A stretch of DNA of 64,000 bases from Pseudoflavonifractor gallinarum. Lineage in GTDB: Bacteria; Bacillota; Clostridia; Oscillospirales; Oscillospiraceae. Under the pieces are notes generated by a model that saw only the letters and a program-made list of their open reading frames with translations, had not been told where the DNA came from and made no database searches. The stretch is taken from NCBI RefSeq assembly GCF_014982855.1, contig NZ_JADCKF010000014.1, forward strand, positions 1 to 64,000. The letters run 5' to 3'. This document shows positions 25,403 to 33,460 of the stretch, piece by piece. Position 1 is the first letter of the stretch; the number at the start of each line of letters is the position of its first letter. A program made the position numbers and the translations under genes.

Positions 25403-26074
25403 TCATTGTGCGAGAGCGTCGCTCTGACAAAGGCGCTTTGTAAGCGGGGCCAGACGGCGGCAGAAGAAGCCGGAGATATGCCCCACGATGAGCGTTCCAA
25501 TGATGGTGCCCTCCCGCAGTCCGGCCAGACGGCCCAGTCCTGCAAAGGAGGTCAGAATGGCCAGAACCAGGATGGTGTTGTCCACCACCAGCTCGGTGTG
25601 TCCAAAATCCCGGTGGAAGCGCTGGCTCAGTGCCTTGACAAAGCCCTCGTAGGAGAGGATGAGTACATCAGCCACCACTTCCAGGGCCACACCAAAGCCA
25701 AGCAGAACGCAGCCGATCAGCAAGAGGAGCAGCCGCACCGGATAGGGTAGGACCTCCGGGATAAAGAAATGCAGCACCCACATCCAGAGGTCAATGCAGT
25801 AAGAAAAGACAAAGTTGGCGGGCAGCTGAAGAAATTGGACCCGGCTGAATGCCCGGCCCAGCAGGGCGGCCTGCCCCAAAAAGAGCAGGATCTCAAAGAT
25901 AAAATTGAAGGTACCAAAGGAGAGTGCGGGGAAAATCAGACTGCACACATAGGGCAGACCGGACACCGCACTGGTGCCCAGCCCGGCACGGGTGATGAGA
26001 GCAATTCCAAGGGCAGCAAAGATAACACCGGAGGTAAAAATGCCGTAACGCCGCACAAGTTCCGAACGGGACAT
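25403..26074 (-). CDS. YczE/YitT-like integral membrane protein (paralog 2)
   Basis: A 223-residue membrane protein clearly related to the product of 16466-17146. They share YGIF-G-ALGIALIT-AGLGTSA, RVQFLQLPA, FGVALEVVADVLILSYEGFVKAL and GLREGTI. About five membrane helices are visible. The start ATG 26074 follows GGAG. Two divergent copies within 10 kb, on either side of the ygfK/ssnA genes, hint at transport or membrane roles tied to this region, but no substrate is known. Confidence 0.8.
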   Translation of the reverse strand: MSRSELVRRYGIFTSGVIFAALGIALITRAGLGTSAVSGLPYVCSLIFPALSFGTFNFIFEILLFLGQAALLGRAFSRVQFLQLPANFVFSYCIDLWMWVLHFFIPEVLPYPVRLLLLLIGCVLLGFGVALEVVADVLILSYEGFVKALSQRFHRDFGHTELVVDNTILVLAILTSFAGLGRLAGLREGTIIGTLIVGHISGFFCRRLAPLTKRLCQSDALAQ

Positions 26075-26127
26075 AGGACAAGCTCCTCTCCTATTAGTAC
26101 CATTATGCTACTATTATTATTTCGTTC

Positions 26128-26156
26128 ATTATAGCATAGCAGACCATAGAAGACAA
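26128..26156 (-). promoter_or_regulatory. promoter of YczE paralog 2
   Basis: On the minus strand, TTGTCT and TATAAT are 17 bases apart. Confidence 0.6.
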
Positions 26157-26168
26157 GGGCAGAGCGGG

Positions 26169-26657
26169 TCAGGAACTCAGCGGTAGAGCGGCCAGTTCCG
26201 GCTGAACCGGGGACGACGTATCCAGAATATAGAGGTCGGAATCGGTGTGGGGAAGTTCGGGCAGCTCCACCTGGGCAAGGCCGTCGAACAGGGTGCAAGC
26301 GGTGCCCTGGGGTGCAAGGGTGATGGCCACGGGGGAGAAGTGGATTCCCTGGCTAAAGCAGAGCTCCCAGACCGGCAGGGTGACCACTGCGAAACGCCGC
26401 CGGTACTGCCAGCCCGGCTGATAGGCCAGCCGGATCTCCAGCGCCAGGAGATCTTCGGAATGTACACACAGGCCCAGGCGGCAGCGGTTTTCGGGCAGGT
26501 CAGTCTCTGCTGTGGAGAAGAGGAGGTTGCCGTGGCGGGTGTGGGCGGTCACATCCAGAATGGATACGTCCCAGACCTCGTCGGGCAGGATCCCCAGGCG
26601 CTGAAGACACAGGCCCTGTAAGGCGGCCAGGTCGGTAAATTCATAGATAAAACGCAT
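26169..26657 (-). CDS. protein of unknown function
   Basis: A 162-residue protein that I do not recognise. It is acidic to neutral, with no membrane segment or signal peptide. It has several strand-like hydrophobic stretches (WDVSILDVTAHTRHGNLLFST, RLGLCVHSEDLLALEIRLAYQ, FAVVTLPVWELCFSQGIHFSPVAITL), which suggests a beta-rich fold. The start ATG 26657 is preceded by CAGGTGGTGGTG. It lies between the YczE paralog and the terminator of the amidohydrolase operon. Codon use matches its neighbours. Confidence 0.6.
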   Translation of the reverse strand: MRFIYEFTDLAALQGLCLQRLGILPDEVWDVSILDVTAHTRHGNLLFSTAETDLPENRCRLGLCVHSEDLLALEIRLAYQPGWQYRRRFAVVTLPVWELCFSQGIHFSPVAITLAPQGTACTLFDGLAQVELPELPHTDSDLYILDTSSPVQPELAALPLSS

Positions 26658-26814
26658 CTACACCACCACCTGATTGCAAACTAGGAAAAGAGAAGACAAT
26701 TACATGCTATTTTGTAACTCTTGGTGCTATTGTAACACAGCGCGGTTACAGGAATGGTTACATTTTTGATTATAGTGGCACAAAAATAAAATATTTTGAA
26801 ATGAGCAAAAAAGA

Positions 26815-26852
26815 AAACATCCGCTCCGGAGTTCCGGAGCGGATGTTTTTGT
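26815..26852 (-). terminator. terminator of the permease-amidohydrolase operon
   Basis: ACATCCGCTCCGG with its complement and a 4-base loop is followed on the minus strand by a T-rich run. It lies 28 bases past the amidohydrolase stop. The AT-rich 160 bases beyond it carry no supported gene. Confidence 0.85.
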
Positions 26853-26879
26853 GTGATAGAAAGGAAATACAGGAGCCAA

Positions 26880-28289
26880 TTAGCCGAAGCTGCGGTTCCA
26901 CTTGTGGCCCTCGCGGCGGTTGGTGATGTGGCCGCGCTCGCACAGGTCCTCGGCGCACTTCTGCACCTTGCGGTAGATCTCCTTCTCGTCCTTGACGGTG
27001 GTGATGACGCCGTTCTCCATGACCACCTTGCCATCTACCATGGCGCCCACGATGTTCTTCATGGAGGCGGAGTAGACGAGCGTGGACACGGGGTTGTGCA
27101 TGGGGATGGCCTTGGGGCACTCCAGCGGATCGAAGATGACCAGGTCCGCCTTCTTGCCGGCCTCCAGGGAGCCGATCTCGTCCCCCATGCCCAGAGCGCG
27201 GGCGCCGTCGATGGTGGCCATCTCCAGCACCTTCTCGGCGGTCATGGCCAGGGGATCCCGGGTGGCGACCTTGTGCTGGAGGGCGGTGAACTTCATGAGC
27301 TCCACCATGTCCTGGGCGTTGTTGGAGGCAGCGCCGTCCACGCCCAGGGAGACCGTGATGCCGTTGCGGAGCATCTTGGGCACATCGGCCACGCCGGAGG
27401 AGAGGTACTGGTTGGAGCAGACGTTGTGGGACACCTTCATGTCGTACTTCTTGGCCATGGCGATGTCCTTGTCGGTGAGGTAGCAGCAGTGGACCATCAG
27501 CACGTTGGGGCCCACGATGCCCAGGTCCTCCAGGACCTCGGCGTCAGGCAGACCATGCAGCTCCTGCGCGGCGTCGCGGTCGAAGGGAGTCTCGGAGATG
27601 TGAACGGTAAAGCCGGACTTGTACTCGTTGGTCACACGCCAGAGCATCTGCAGCAGGTCCTTGGAGTTGGACCAGATGGCAGCGGGAGCCACCCAGATCT
27701 TGATGCGGCCGTCCTCGCTGTTGTGATAGGTCTCAAAGAGGCGGCGCAGGTCCTTCTCAATGGTGTCCACATCCTGCATGATGCCGGGATGAACGCCGAA
27801 CTGCTTGCCGGTGTTCATGCAGCCACGGCCCAGGATGCCGCGGATGCCCAGCTCCTTCATGGCGTCGATGACGCCGTCGGAGAGTTCTCCGGTGGGATGG
27901 GGATACATATAATCCAGCATGGTGGTGATACCGCTGTGCAGACCCTCCATGCAGCCCAGCATGGCGGCCAGGTAGCAGTCATTGCGGGTCAGGTTAGTGG
28001 CAGCGGGGAAGGTCATGGTCTCCAGCCAGTCCTTGAGCACCATGTCATCGCCCAGACCCTTGAGCAGGGTCTGGAAGAGGTGGTTATGGGTGTTGACAAA
28101 GCCGGGGAAGACGATCTTGCCGTCCAGGTCGGTGACCTTGGCGGCGTCGGTGTACTTGGCTTCCAGAGCGTCGCTGGGGCCGACCTCCACGATGCGGTTG
28201 CCCTGGATGGCCACAGCACCGTGGAAAAAGACCTCACGGTCGGGATTGACGGTGACAATGATTCCGTTTTTCAGCAGATGGTCGATCAT
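26880..28289 (-). CDS. amidohydrolase, purine/pterin deaminase type
   Basis: A 469-residue metal-dependent hydrolase of the subtype III deaminase group (guanine, 8-oxoguanine and S-adenosylhomocysteine deaminase relatives). The metal site HNH lies in GFVNTHNHLFQTLLKG, then GFTVHISETPFDRD, MVHCCYLTDKD and the Asp in VSLGVDGAASNNAQDM. The C-terminal strand IGSLEAGKKADLVIFDP is usual for the superfamily. The start ATG 28289 is preceded by AAAGGAG. It follows the xanthine/uracil-type permease by 22 bases, so the two form one operon and the substrate is probably an imported nucleobase. The exact base is not determinable by eye. Confidence 0.85.
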   Translation of the reverse strand: MIDHLLKNGIIVTVNPDREVFFHGAVAIQGNRIVEVGPSDALEAKYTDAAKVTDLDGKIVFPGFVNTHNHLFQTLLKGLGDDMVLKDWLETMTFPAATNLTRNDCYLAAMLGCMEGLHSGITTMLDYMYPHPTGELSDGVIDAMKELGIRGILGRGCMNTGKQFGVHPGIMQDVDTIEKDLRRLFETYHNSEDGRIKIWVAPAAIWSNSKDLLQMLWRVTNEYKSGFTVHISETPFDRDAAQELHGLPDAEVLEDLGIVGPNVLMVHCCYLTDKDIAMAKKYDMKVSHNVCSNQYLSSGVADVPKMLRNGITVSLGVDGAASNNAQDMVELMKFTALQHKVATRDPLAMTAEKVLEMATIDGARALGMGDEIGSLEAGKKADLVIFDPLECPKAIPMHNPVSTLVYSASMKNIVGAMVDGKVVMENGVITTVKDEKEIYRKVQKCAEDLCERGHITNRREGHKWNRSFG

Positions 28290-28311
28290 AGTAGTTGCGC
28301 TCCTTTCCAAA

Positions 28312-29685
28312 TCAGTCGGCGGAAGCTTCCGCGTCCAGATCCTCCTGCGTCTTGGGCAGGACGATATTCAGCACGATGGCAGTCAGGGCCACCAGAATGA
28401 TGCTGGACTCACCGAAGAACATCTGCACATAGCCGCCCACCAGATCCAGGGTATCCTTGGCAAAGGAGATGCCCAGGCCCAGGGTGATGGAGATACCACA
28501 GATGAGCATGGAACGGCTGGTAAAGCGGCTCTTGGCCACCAGGCTCATGCCGCTCATGGCGATCATGGAGAAGACCACGATGGTAGCACCGCCCACCACG
28601 CAGTTGGGGATGGTGGAGAGAAGGCCGGCCAGCTTAGGGCAGAAGGCGGCCACAATGAGGGTCAGGGCGCCGGTGCCCATGACCCAGCGGGAGCAGACCT
28701 TGGTCATGGCCACGATGCCGGAGCACTGGCTGTAAGAGCCGGTGGCAAAGCAGTTGAAGACAGAGGCGAACATGCAGGCGAAGGCGTTGCCCAGGATACC
28801 GCCGGAGAGCTCCTCGTCCTTGGGCTGACGGCCCAGGCCGCCGGTGGCGGACACGGTCATATCGCCCACCATCTCCACGGCGTTGATGAAGTAGAGCAGA
28901 ATAAAGACCAGGATGAACTCGGGCTTGAAGACCAGAGCGGGGCCGCCGTCGCCGAAGGCCAGGGGACGGGGAATGTCAAACCACTTGGCGGAGGCGATGT
29001 TGCTGAAGTCCACATAGCCGGTCACCGCGGCCACCACATAGCCAACCACGATGCCGATGAGCACGGCCGCGGCGCTGACCATGCCCTTGCCGAAGGCGGA
29101 GCAGGCCACGATCACCACGATGACCAGGCCGCCGATCAGCCAGTTATGAAGCTGTCCCATGGTGGGATCTCCCTGACCGCCGGCCAGGTTGTAGGCGGCG
29201 ATGGAGAAGCAGGAGATACCGATGGAGACGATTATAGTACCCGTCACGATGGGCGGGAAGAATTTACGAATGTAAGGCAGCACAAATGCTACAAAGACCG
29301 AGGACAGGGCCGCCACCAGCTGGGCACCGAACAAAACGGGAAGTCCCAGCTCTTCGTTGGTCGCCACGGCCAAACAGATGGGCAGGAAGGTATAGGTGAG
29401 GCCCAGCATAATGGGAAGGCCGGAACCGATGCGGATCTTGCCCAGATGGATGGGGAAAGCCTGGATCAGCGTAGCCACGCCTGCGCCCAGAACAGAGCAC
29501 TGGATGAGCAGGGTGGAATAGTAGCTGTCCATATTGGCGGCGCTGGCCACCAGGATCATGGGAACGATGTTGCCCACGAACATAGCCAGCAGCTGCTGGA
29601 AGCCAAGGGGAAAGGCCTGAAGGAACGGCGGTCTGCCGTCCAACTCATAGATGGCATTGCTTTTTGCGCTTTTGAACTGTTTCAA
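28312..29685 (-). CDS. uracil/xanthine permease family (NCS2) transporter
   Basis: A 457-residue membrane protein of the nucleobase-cation symporter 2 family with 12-14 hydrophobic segments. The family features are FLQAFPLGFQQLLAMFVGNIVPMIL at the start, the central GDGGPALVFKPEFILVFILLYFINAVEMVGDMTV and GNAFACMFASVFNCFATGSYSQCSGIVAMTKVCSRWVMGTGALTLI. The Glu/Asn positions there set purine selectivity. The start is read as TTG 29685, since GGAGGG lies 10 bases upstream; an ATG at 29736 has no site. An ORF of 77 codons in the leader ends at a TGA overlapping this TTG, which may couple translation. It is likely to import xanthine, uric acid or guanine for the amidohydrolase next to it. Confidence 0.9.
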   Translation of the reverse strand: MKQFKSAKSNAIYELDGRPPFLQAFPLGFQQLLAMFVGNIVPMILVASAANMDSYYSTLLIQCSVLGAGVATLIQAFPIHLGKIRIGSGLPIMLGLTYTFLPICLAVATNEELGLPVLFGAQLVAALSSVFVAFVLPYIRKFFPPIVTGTIIVSIGISCFSIAAYNLAGGQGDPTMGQLHNWLIGGLVIVVIVACSAFGKGMVSAAAVLIGIVVGYVVAAVTGYVDFSNIASAKWFDIPRPLAFGDGGPALVFKPEFILVFILLYFINAVEMVGDMTVSATGGLGRQPKDEELSGGILGNAFACMFASVFNCFATGSYSQCSGIVAMTKVCSRWVMGTGALTLIVAAFCPKLAGLLSTIPNCVVGGATIVVFSMIAMSGMSLVAKSRFTSRSMLICGISITLGLGISFAKDTLDLVGGYVQMFFGESSIILVALTAIVLNIVLPKTQEDLDAEASAD

Positions 29686-29955
29686 CGTTGTATGTCCCTC
29701 CACAGGATGTCCACGGGAAGGGGCGTTCCCTTCCATTTCATCTCATCTCGTTGCGGACGAAGCGGCACTGTCGGGGGAACTCGGTGGGTGCCGCCTGCCT
29801 GTCGGCTGGTCATAAAAAGTACCGCCGTCCCCCAAGGGACGCCGGCTGAGCCGTTTCGGTATACAGGCTTGAGGGTGGAATAAGACGAGAAAAGAATTCC
29901 GGCCCTCCCGCGCATTCACTGCAAGCGCGGCCGAATTGCCTTCACCTCCTTATCT
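29686..29955 (-). promoter_or_regulatory. structured attenuator-like leader of the permease operon
   Basis: On the minus strand the leader first forms AATTCGGCC/GGCCGGAATT (about 29894-29937). Next comes a short CGGC-TCA-GCCG hairpin (29843-29853), then a 10-bp stem with one mismatch (29822-29845) followed by a T-rich run, which is a terminator. The short hairpin and the terminator share bases, so they exclude each other. It is not a classical guanine riboswitch. A frame of 77 codons (29915 to 29682) crosses the leader and ends on the TTG start of the permease. Confidence 0.5.
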
Positions 29956-29961
29956 AGAGAG

Positions 29962-29990
29962 ATTATATAACACTTTATAAGAGTAGTCCA
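29962..29990 (-). promoter_or_regulatory. promoter of the permease operon
   Basis: On the minus strand, TGGACT and TATAAT are 17 bases apart, about 275 bases upstream of the permease start. Confidence 0.5.
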
Positions 29991-30074
29991 TACCTTTTTG
30001 TAAAAACCGACTGTCAAAAAAGGGTGAAAATAATTTTTCTTTGGAGCCCACTATGCAAAATGATATACAGGATA

Positions 30075-30169
30075 TGTGGATTGGAAGAAAAAGGCTATCC
30101 TTGTGAGAGTAAGTTTTCCACATTATCCACATAGTTATCCACAAGGTGGTGGACAAGTTATGTGGATGC
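30075..30169. other. cluster of DnaA-box-like sequences before mnmE
   Basis: Two perfect TTATCCACA boxes (30123-30131 and 30135-30143, 12 bases apart) and one with a single mismatch (30114-30122) lie in line. Weaker inverted copies are at 30075-30083 and 30161-30169. The flanks are very AT-rich (30000-30060 and 30170-30225). The arrangement is like an oriC or a DnaA-controlled promoter; dnaA itself is not in the window. Confidence 0.55.
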
Positions 30170-30248
30170 ATTATTCAAAATATTGTTTACATAACGCAAA
30201 ATATAACGAAAAAAGACGGCAGAATATCCAAAGGAAAAGGGGCGGGAC

Positions 30249-30278
30249 TTGTCCCCCTCCGGGGAACCGTGCTAGAAT
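30249..30278 (+). promoter_or_regulatory. mnmE promoter
   Basis: TTGTCC and TAGAAT are 18 bases apart. The leader has a CACCGCC/GGCGGTG hairpin before the start codon. Confidence 0.55.
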
Positions 30279-30368
30279 AAACAGCGACAAGGCACCGCCC
30301 GCTGTGAAGGCGGTGTATTCTGCATGAAAACCGGCGTACCATGGAGCGCCGGCCGATGAGGTGAGACC

Positions 30369-31748
30369 ATGAGGGATACCATTGCCGCCATTGCTACGGG
30401 GCCGGTCCGCTCGGCGGTGGGAATCATACGCCTGTCTGGGCCGGAGGCCATTGCGGCGGCCGCCGCTGTTTTCCGGGCGGCAAGCGGCCGGAGCCTGACC
30501 GAGTATGAAAATCGCCGCCTGGTACTGGGCGCTCTGCTGGACCGGGCGGGAAACCCGGTGGACCAGGTGCTGGCCACGGTGTCCCGGGCGCCGGAGAGCT
30601 ATACGGGAGAGGATACGGCGGAATTGCAGTGCCATGGATCCCCGGCAGTGCTGACGCTGGGGCTGGAGGCCCTGTTTGCCCAGGGCGTGCGCCAGGCAAG
30701 GCCGGGCGAATTTACCCGCCGGGCCTTTCTGAACGGAAAGCTGGACCTGACCCAGGCCGAGGCCGTGGCCGACCTGATCGACGCGGAGACCCAGGCGGCG
30801 GCCCGGATCGCGGGGGGACAGCTCTCAGGCGCCCTCAGCCGCCGGATTGGGGCGGTCTATGACGCGCTGGTGGACGTGAGCGCCCATTTCCACGCGGTGC
30901 TGGACTACCCGGATGAGGACATCGACGCCTTTGGGGCAGAGACCCTGGACCGGGCGCTGGAAGGGGCGGAGCGGGATCTCTCCGCCCTGCTGGATACCTA
31001 CCGCCGGGGCAAGCTGCTGGTAGGGGGGATCCCCTGTGCCATCGTGGGGCAGCCGAACGCGGGAAAGTCCTCTCTGCTCAACGCCCTGCTGGGCTATGAG
31101 CGTGCCATCGTCACCGATATCCCGGGCACCACCCGGGATACGGTCGAGGAAAAGTGCACGCTGGGCGGGCGGCTGCTGCGGCTCATCGACACTGCGGGCA
31201 TCCGGGAGACCGGGGACGCGGTGGAGCGCATCGGCGTGGAGCGCAGCCGCCGGGCACTGGCCGGTGCGGAACTGGCCCTGGTGCTGGTGGATCTGACCCG
31301 GCCCCTGGATGAGGTGGACAAGGACCTCTTCCGAGAGGCGGTGGAGCGGGCCGGACAGGTGATCCTGGTGGGCACCAAGGCCGATCTGCCCCAGGCCCAT
31401 CCCCTTTCGCTGCCCTGGAGTGCGGAGAAGCCGGTACCGGTGGTCTCCCTGAGCAGCCGCACGGGAGAGGGCCTTCCGGCCCTGGAGGAGGCCATCGCCG
31501 CCTGCTTCCCCTCGGAGGGAGGGGAAGAGCGGGGCGAGATGCTCACCAACGCCCGGCAGGCCGGGGCCGCCGGGCGGGCCCTGGAGCAGGTCCGCGCCGC
31601 CCGGGAGAGCCTTGCCTTAGGTATGACGCCCGACGCGGTGCTGGTGGATGTGGAAGGGGCCATGGAGGCTCTGGGAGAACTCACCGGACGGACGCTCCGG
31701 GAGGATGTGACGGCGCGGATCTTTGAGCGGTTCTGTGTGGGAAAATAA
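30369..31748 (+). CDS. mnmE: tRNA modification GTPase MnmE (TrmE)
   Basis: A 459-residue protein that, with MnmG, installs the 5-carboxymethylaminomethyl group on wobble uridine. The N-terminal folate-binding domain starts DTIAAIATGPVRSAVGIIRLSGPEA. The helical domain holds an inserted GTPase: G1 GQPNAGKSSLLNALLG (near 222), G2/G3 DIPGTTRDTVEE and DTAGIRETGDAVERIG, G4 LVGTKADLP. The C-terminus is the catalytic CxGK motif (FCVGK). ATG 30369 follows GAGGTG. In many Firmicutes mnmG follows; here it does not, which shows rearrangement of the usual oriC-proximal order. Confidence 0.97.
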   Translation: MRDTIAAIATGPVRSAVGIIRLSGPEAIAAAAAVFRAASGRSLTEYENRRLVLGALLDRAGNPVDQVLATVSRAPESYTGEDTAELQCHGSPAVLTLGLEALFAQGVRQARPGEFTRRAFLNGKLDLTQAEAVADLIDAETQAAARIAGGQLSGALSRRIGAVYDALVDVSAHFHAVLDYPDEDIDAFGAETLDRALEGAERDLSALLDTYRRGKLLVGGIPCAIVGQPNAGKSSLLNALLGYERAIVTDIPGTTRDTVEEKCTLGGRLLRLIDTAGIRETGDAVERIGVERSRRALAGAELALVLVDLTRPLDEVDKDLFREAVERAGQVILVGTKADLPQAHPLSLPWSAEKPVPVVSLSSRTGEGLPALEEAIAACFPSEGGEERGEMLTNARQAGAAGRALEQVRAARESLALGMTPDAVLVDVEGAMEALGELTGRTLREDVTARIFERFCVGK

Positions 31749-31770
31749 GAGTATGACAGGAGGATGGAGG

Positions 31771-32814
31771 ATGCAGAAGAAGCGAGCAGCCGCGGCCCTG
31801 TTGGCGGCCGCCATGATCCTGGGGGTCCCGGCGCAGGCCGGGAGCCGGGGCGCCTTTTCGGATGTCCTGGAGAAGCACTGGGCCTTTGCGGCCATTGAGC
31901 AGGCCTATGCGGATGGAGTGATGACGGGGACCTACTATGACGCCGTGACCGGAGTCCGGCAGTTTTCCCCCGAGGGCTCCCTCAGCATGGCGGAGTGGCT
32001 GAGCATGCTGACCCGCGCCTGCTGGCCGGAGGAGGTGGCGTCCGCCCCGTCCTCTGGAAGCTGGTATGCCGGTGCGGCGGCGGTGGCAGAGCATCACGGC
32101 CTGCTGGATGGGGTGGAGGATGTGCCCCTGGAAGGGGCCCTGACCCGAAATGCCATGGCGGTGGTCATCCGGCATGTGCTGGAGGAGCAGGGCGTGGCCA
32201 TGCCGGATGAGGAGGCCCTGCGGGATACCCAGGCCAAGATCGGGGACTGGGCCCAGATCCCTGCGCAATATCAGGAGTCCGTGGCGGCGGTCATGGCTCT
32301 GGGTATCCTCTCTGGTACGGACAGCAGCGGCACCTTTGCCGGTGGTGCGACCTTTACCCGGGGCCAGGCCGCTGCGGTATATGGCCGTCTGGAGGGTGTG
32401 CTTACAGCGGGAGCGGGGCTCCCCTCCCAGGAGACCACGCCCGAGGCAGAGGACCCGGTGGCGGCGGTGGTGCGTCTGGTCAATGAGGCCCGGGCCCAGG
32501 AGGGCCTGCCCCCGCTGGAGGTCCTCTCCGAACTGGAGACAGCGGCTGAGATTCGGGCCCAGGAGCTGGGAACACTCTTTGAGCACACCCGGCCCGATGG
32601 GCGCAGCTGCTTTACGGTCCTGGAGGAGTGCGGCGTGTCCTCTTACCGCGCCGCCGGAGAGAACATCGCCATGGGGACCGATGACCCGGAGCGGGCTATG
32701 GAGCTGTGGATGAACTCGCCGGGCCACCGGGCCAACATCCTCAAGAGCACGTTTACCCACATCGGCGTGGGTTACCATGAGGGCGGATGGGTCCAGCTCT
32801 TCCTGGGGCAGTGA
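31771..32814 (+). CDS. secreted SLH-domain protein with C-terminal CAP domain
   Basis: A 347-residue exported protein. A signal peptide (KKRAAAALLAAAMILGVPAQAG) is followed by two or three S-layer homology-like repeats (FSDVLEKHWAFAAIEQAYADGVMTG, GILSGTDSSGTFAGGATFTRGQAAAV) that probably bind the wall. The C-terminal 120 residues are a CAP/SCP-PR1 domain like YkwD: LVNEARAQEGLPPLEV, FEHTRPDGRSCFTVL, AGENIAMG and the WMNSPGHRANILKSTFTHIGVGYH signature. ATG 31771 has AGGAGG 7 bases upstream. CAP domains are often stress- or sporulation-linked surface proteins of uncertain activity. It begins 22 bases after mnmE and is probably co-transcribed. Confidence 0.9.
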   Translation: MQKKRAAAALLAAAMILGVPAQAGSRGAFSDVLEKHWAFAAIEQAYADGVMTGTYYDAVTGVRQFSPEGSLSMAEWLSMLTRACWPEEVASAPSSGSWYAGAAAVAEHHGLLDGVEDVPLEGALTRNAMAVVIRHVLEEQGVAMPDEEALRDTQAKIGDWAQIPAQYQESVAAVMALGILSGTDSSGTFAGGATFTRGQAAAVYGRLEGVLTAGAGLPSQETTPEAEDPVAAVVRLVNEARAQEGLPPLEVLSELETAAEIRAQELGTLFEHTRPDGRSCFTVLEECGVSSYRAAGENIAMGTDDPERAMELWMNSPGHRANILKSTFTHIGVGYHEGGWVQLFLGQ

Positions 32815-32861
32815 CGCATCCCAATCTGCCCAAACAGACCCAATCCATCGGATATGCAAAG

Positions 32862-32897
32862 AGAGCGCCTGTCCCAGAAGGGACAGGCGCTCTTTCT
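32862..32897 (+). terminator. terminator after the CAP/SLH gene
   Basis: AGAGCGCCTGTCCC with its complement and a 4-base loop is followed by TTTCT. Confidence 0.85.
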
Positions 32898-32905
32898 CTG
32901 GAAAT

Positions 32906-33460
32906 TTACAGGGTGGACAGACGCTGGGCCAGAGCTGTAAGCTGTGTCTGGATCTCCGGGCGCTGGGGAAGTGGGCGGCGGTCGGCATCATCCATGCGGA
33001 TGATGTCCTCACAGCTGGCGTGCAGATCGGAGAGGACGCCCCGCAGCATGAGCTCGGCGGGAAGGAACTGCCCCTCAAAGGGAGGTGCGCCCCCCACCAG
33101 CAGCAGCGCGCCCCGCTTGGTGGAGATCTGATCTTCGTCCCCCCGGACGGTGGCGGCCCAGTAGGGCTGGAGCCGGTCGATGATGGTCTTCAGGGGAGCG
33201 GGCACCGAGTGGAAGTAGAGGGGCGAGGCGATGATCAGATTGTCACACCCCTCGATGGCCGGATAGAGATCCTTCATCTCATCTTTTACGGCACAGCCCG
33301 GGTGGGAGAGACAGTAGCGGCAGTCCCGGCAGGGGGAGACCGGGGTGTCATAGGCCCGGACCACGGTGACCTCACCGGGCAGGCGCAGACGGAGGAATTC
33401 CACCAGTTCGGCCGTGCGGCCCCGGCGGCGGGCGGAGCCCTCCAGAATTATCGTTTTCAC
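32906..33460 (-). CDS. flavodoxin-fold NAD(P)H-dependent FMN reductase family protein
   Basis: A 184-residue flavodoxin-like oxidoreductase. The FMN phosphate loop is LEGSARRRGRTAELVEFL and the second conserved part is NLIIASPLYFHSVPAPLKTIIDRL. A CRDCRYCLSHPGC Cys cluster follows the first strand pair, as in iron-sulfur flavoproteins and related reductases. The start is GTG 33460, overlapping the TGA of the upstream amidohydrolase by 4 bases, so the two are translationally coupled. It may supply electrons or reduce an intermediate in the same pathway as that hydrolase. Confidence 0.8.
   Translation of the reverse strand: MKTIILEGSARRRGRTAELVEFLRLRLPGEVTVVRAYDTPVSPCRDCRYCLSHPGCAVKDEMKDLYPAIEGCDNLIIASPLYFHSVPAPLKTIIDRLQPYWAATVRGDEDQISTKRGALLLVGGAPPFEGQFLPAELMLRGVLSDLHASCEDIIRMDDADRRPLPQRPEIQTQLTALAQRLSTL

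Noticed and set aside
29761-29850. T-box-like sequence (CGGTGGGTGCCGC) on the plus strand
   Set aside because: The match to the T-box core is poor and no aminoacyl-tRNA or amino-acid gene follows on that strand.
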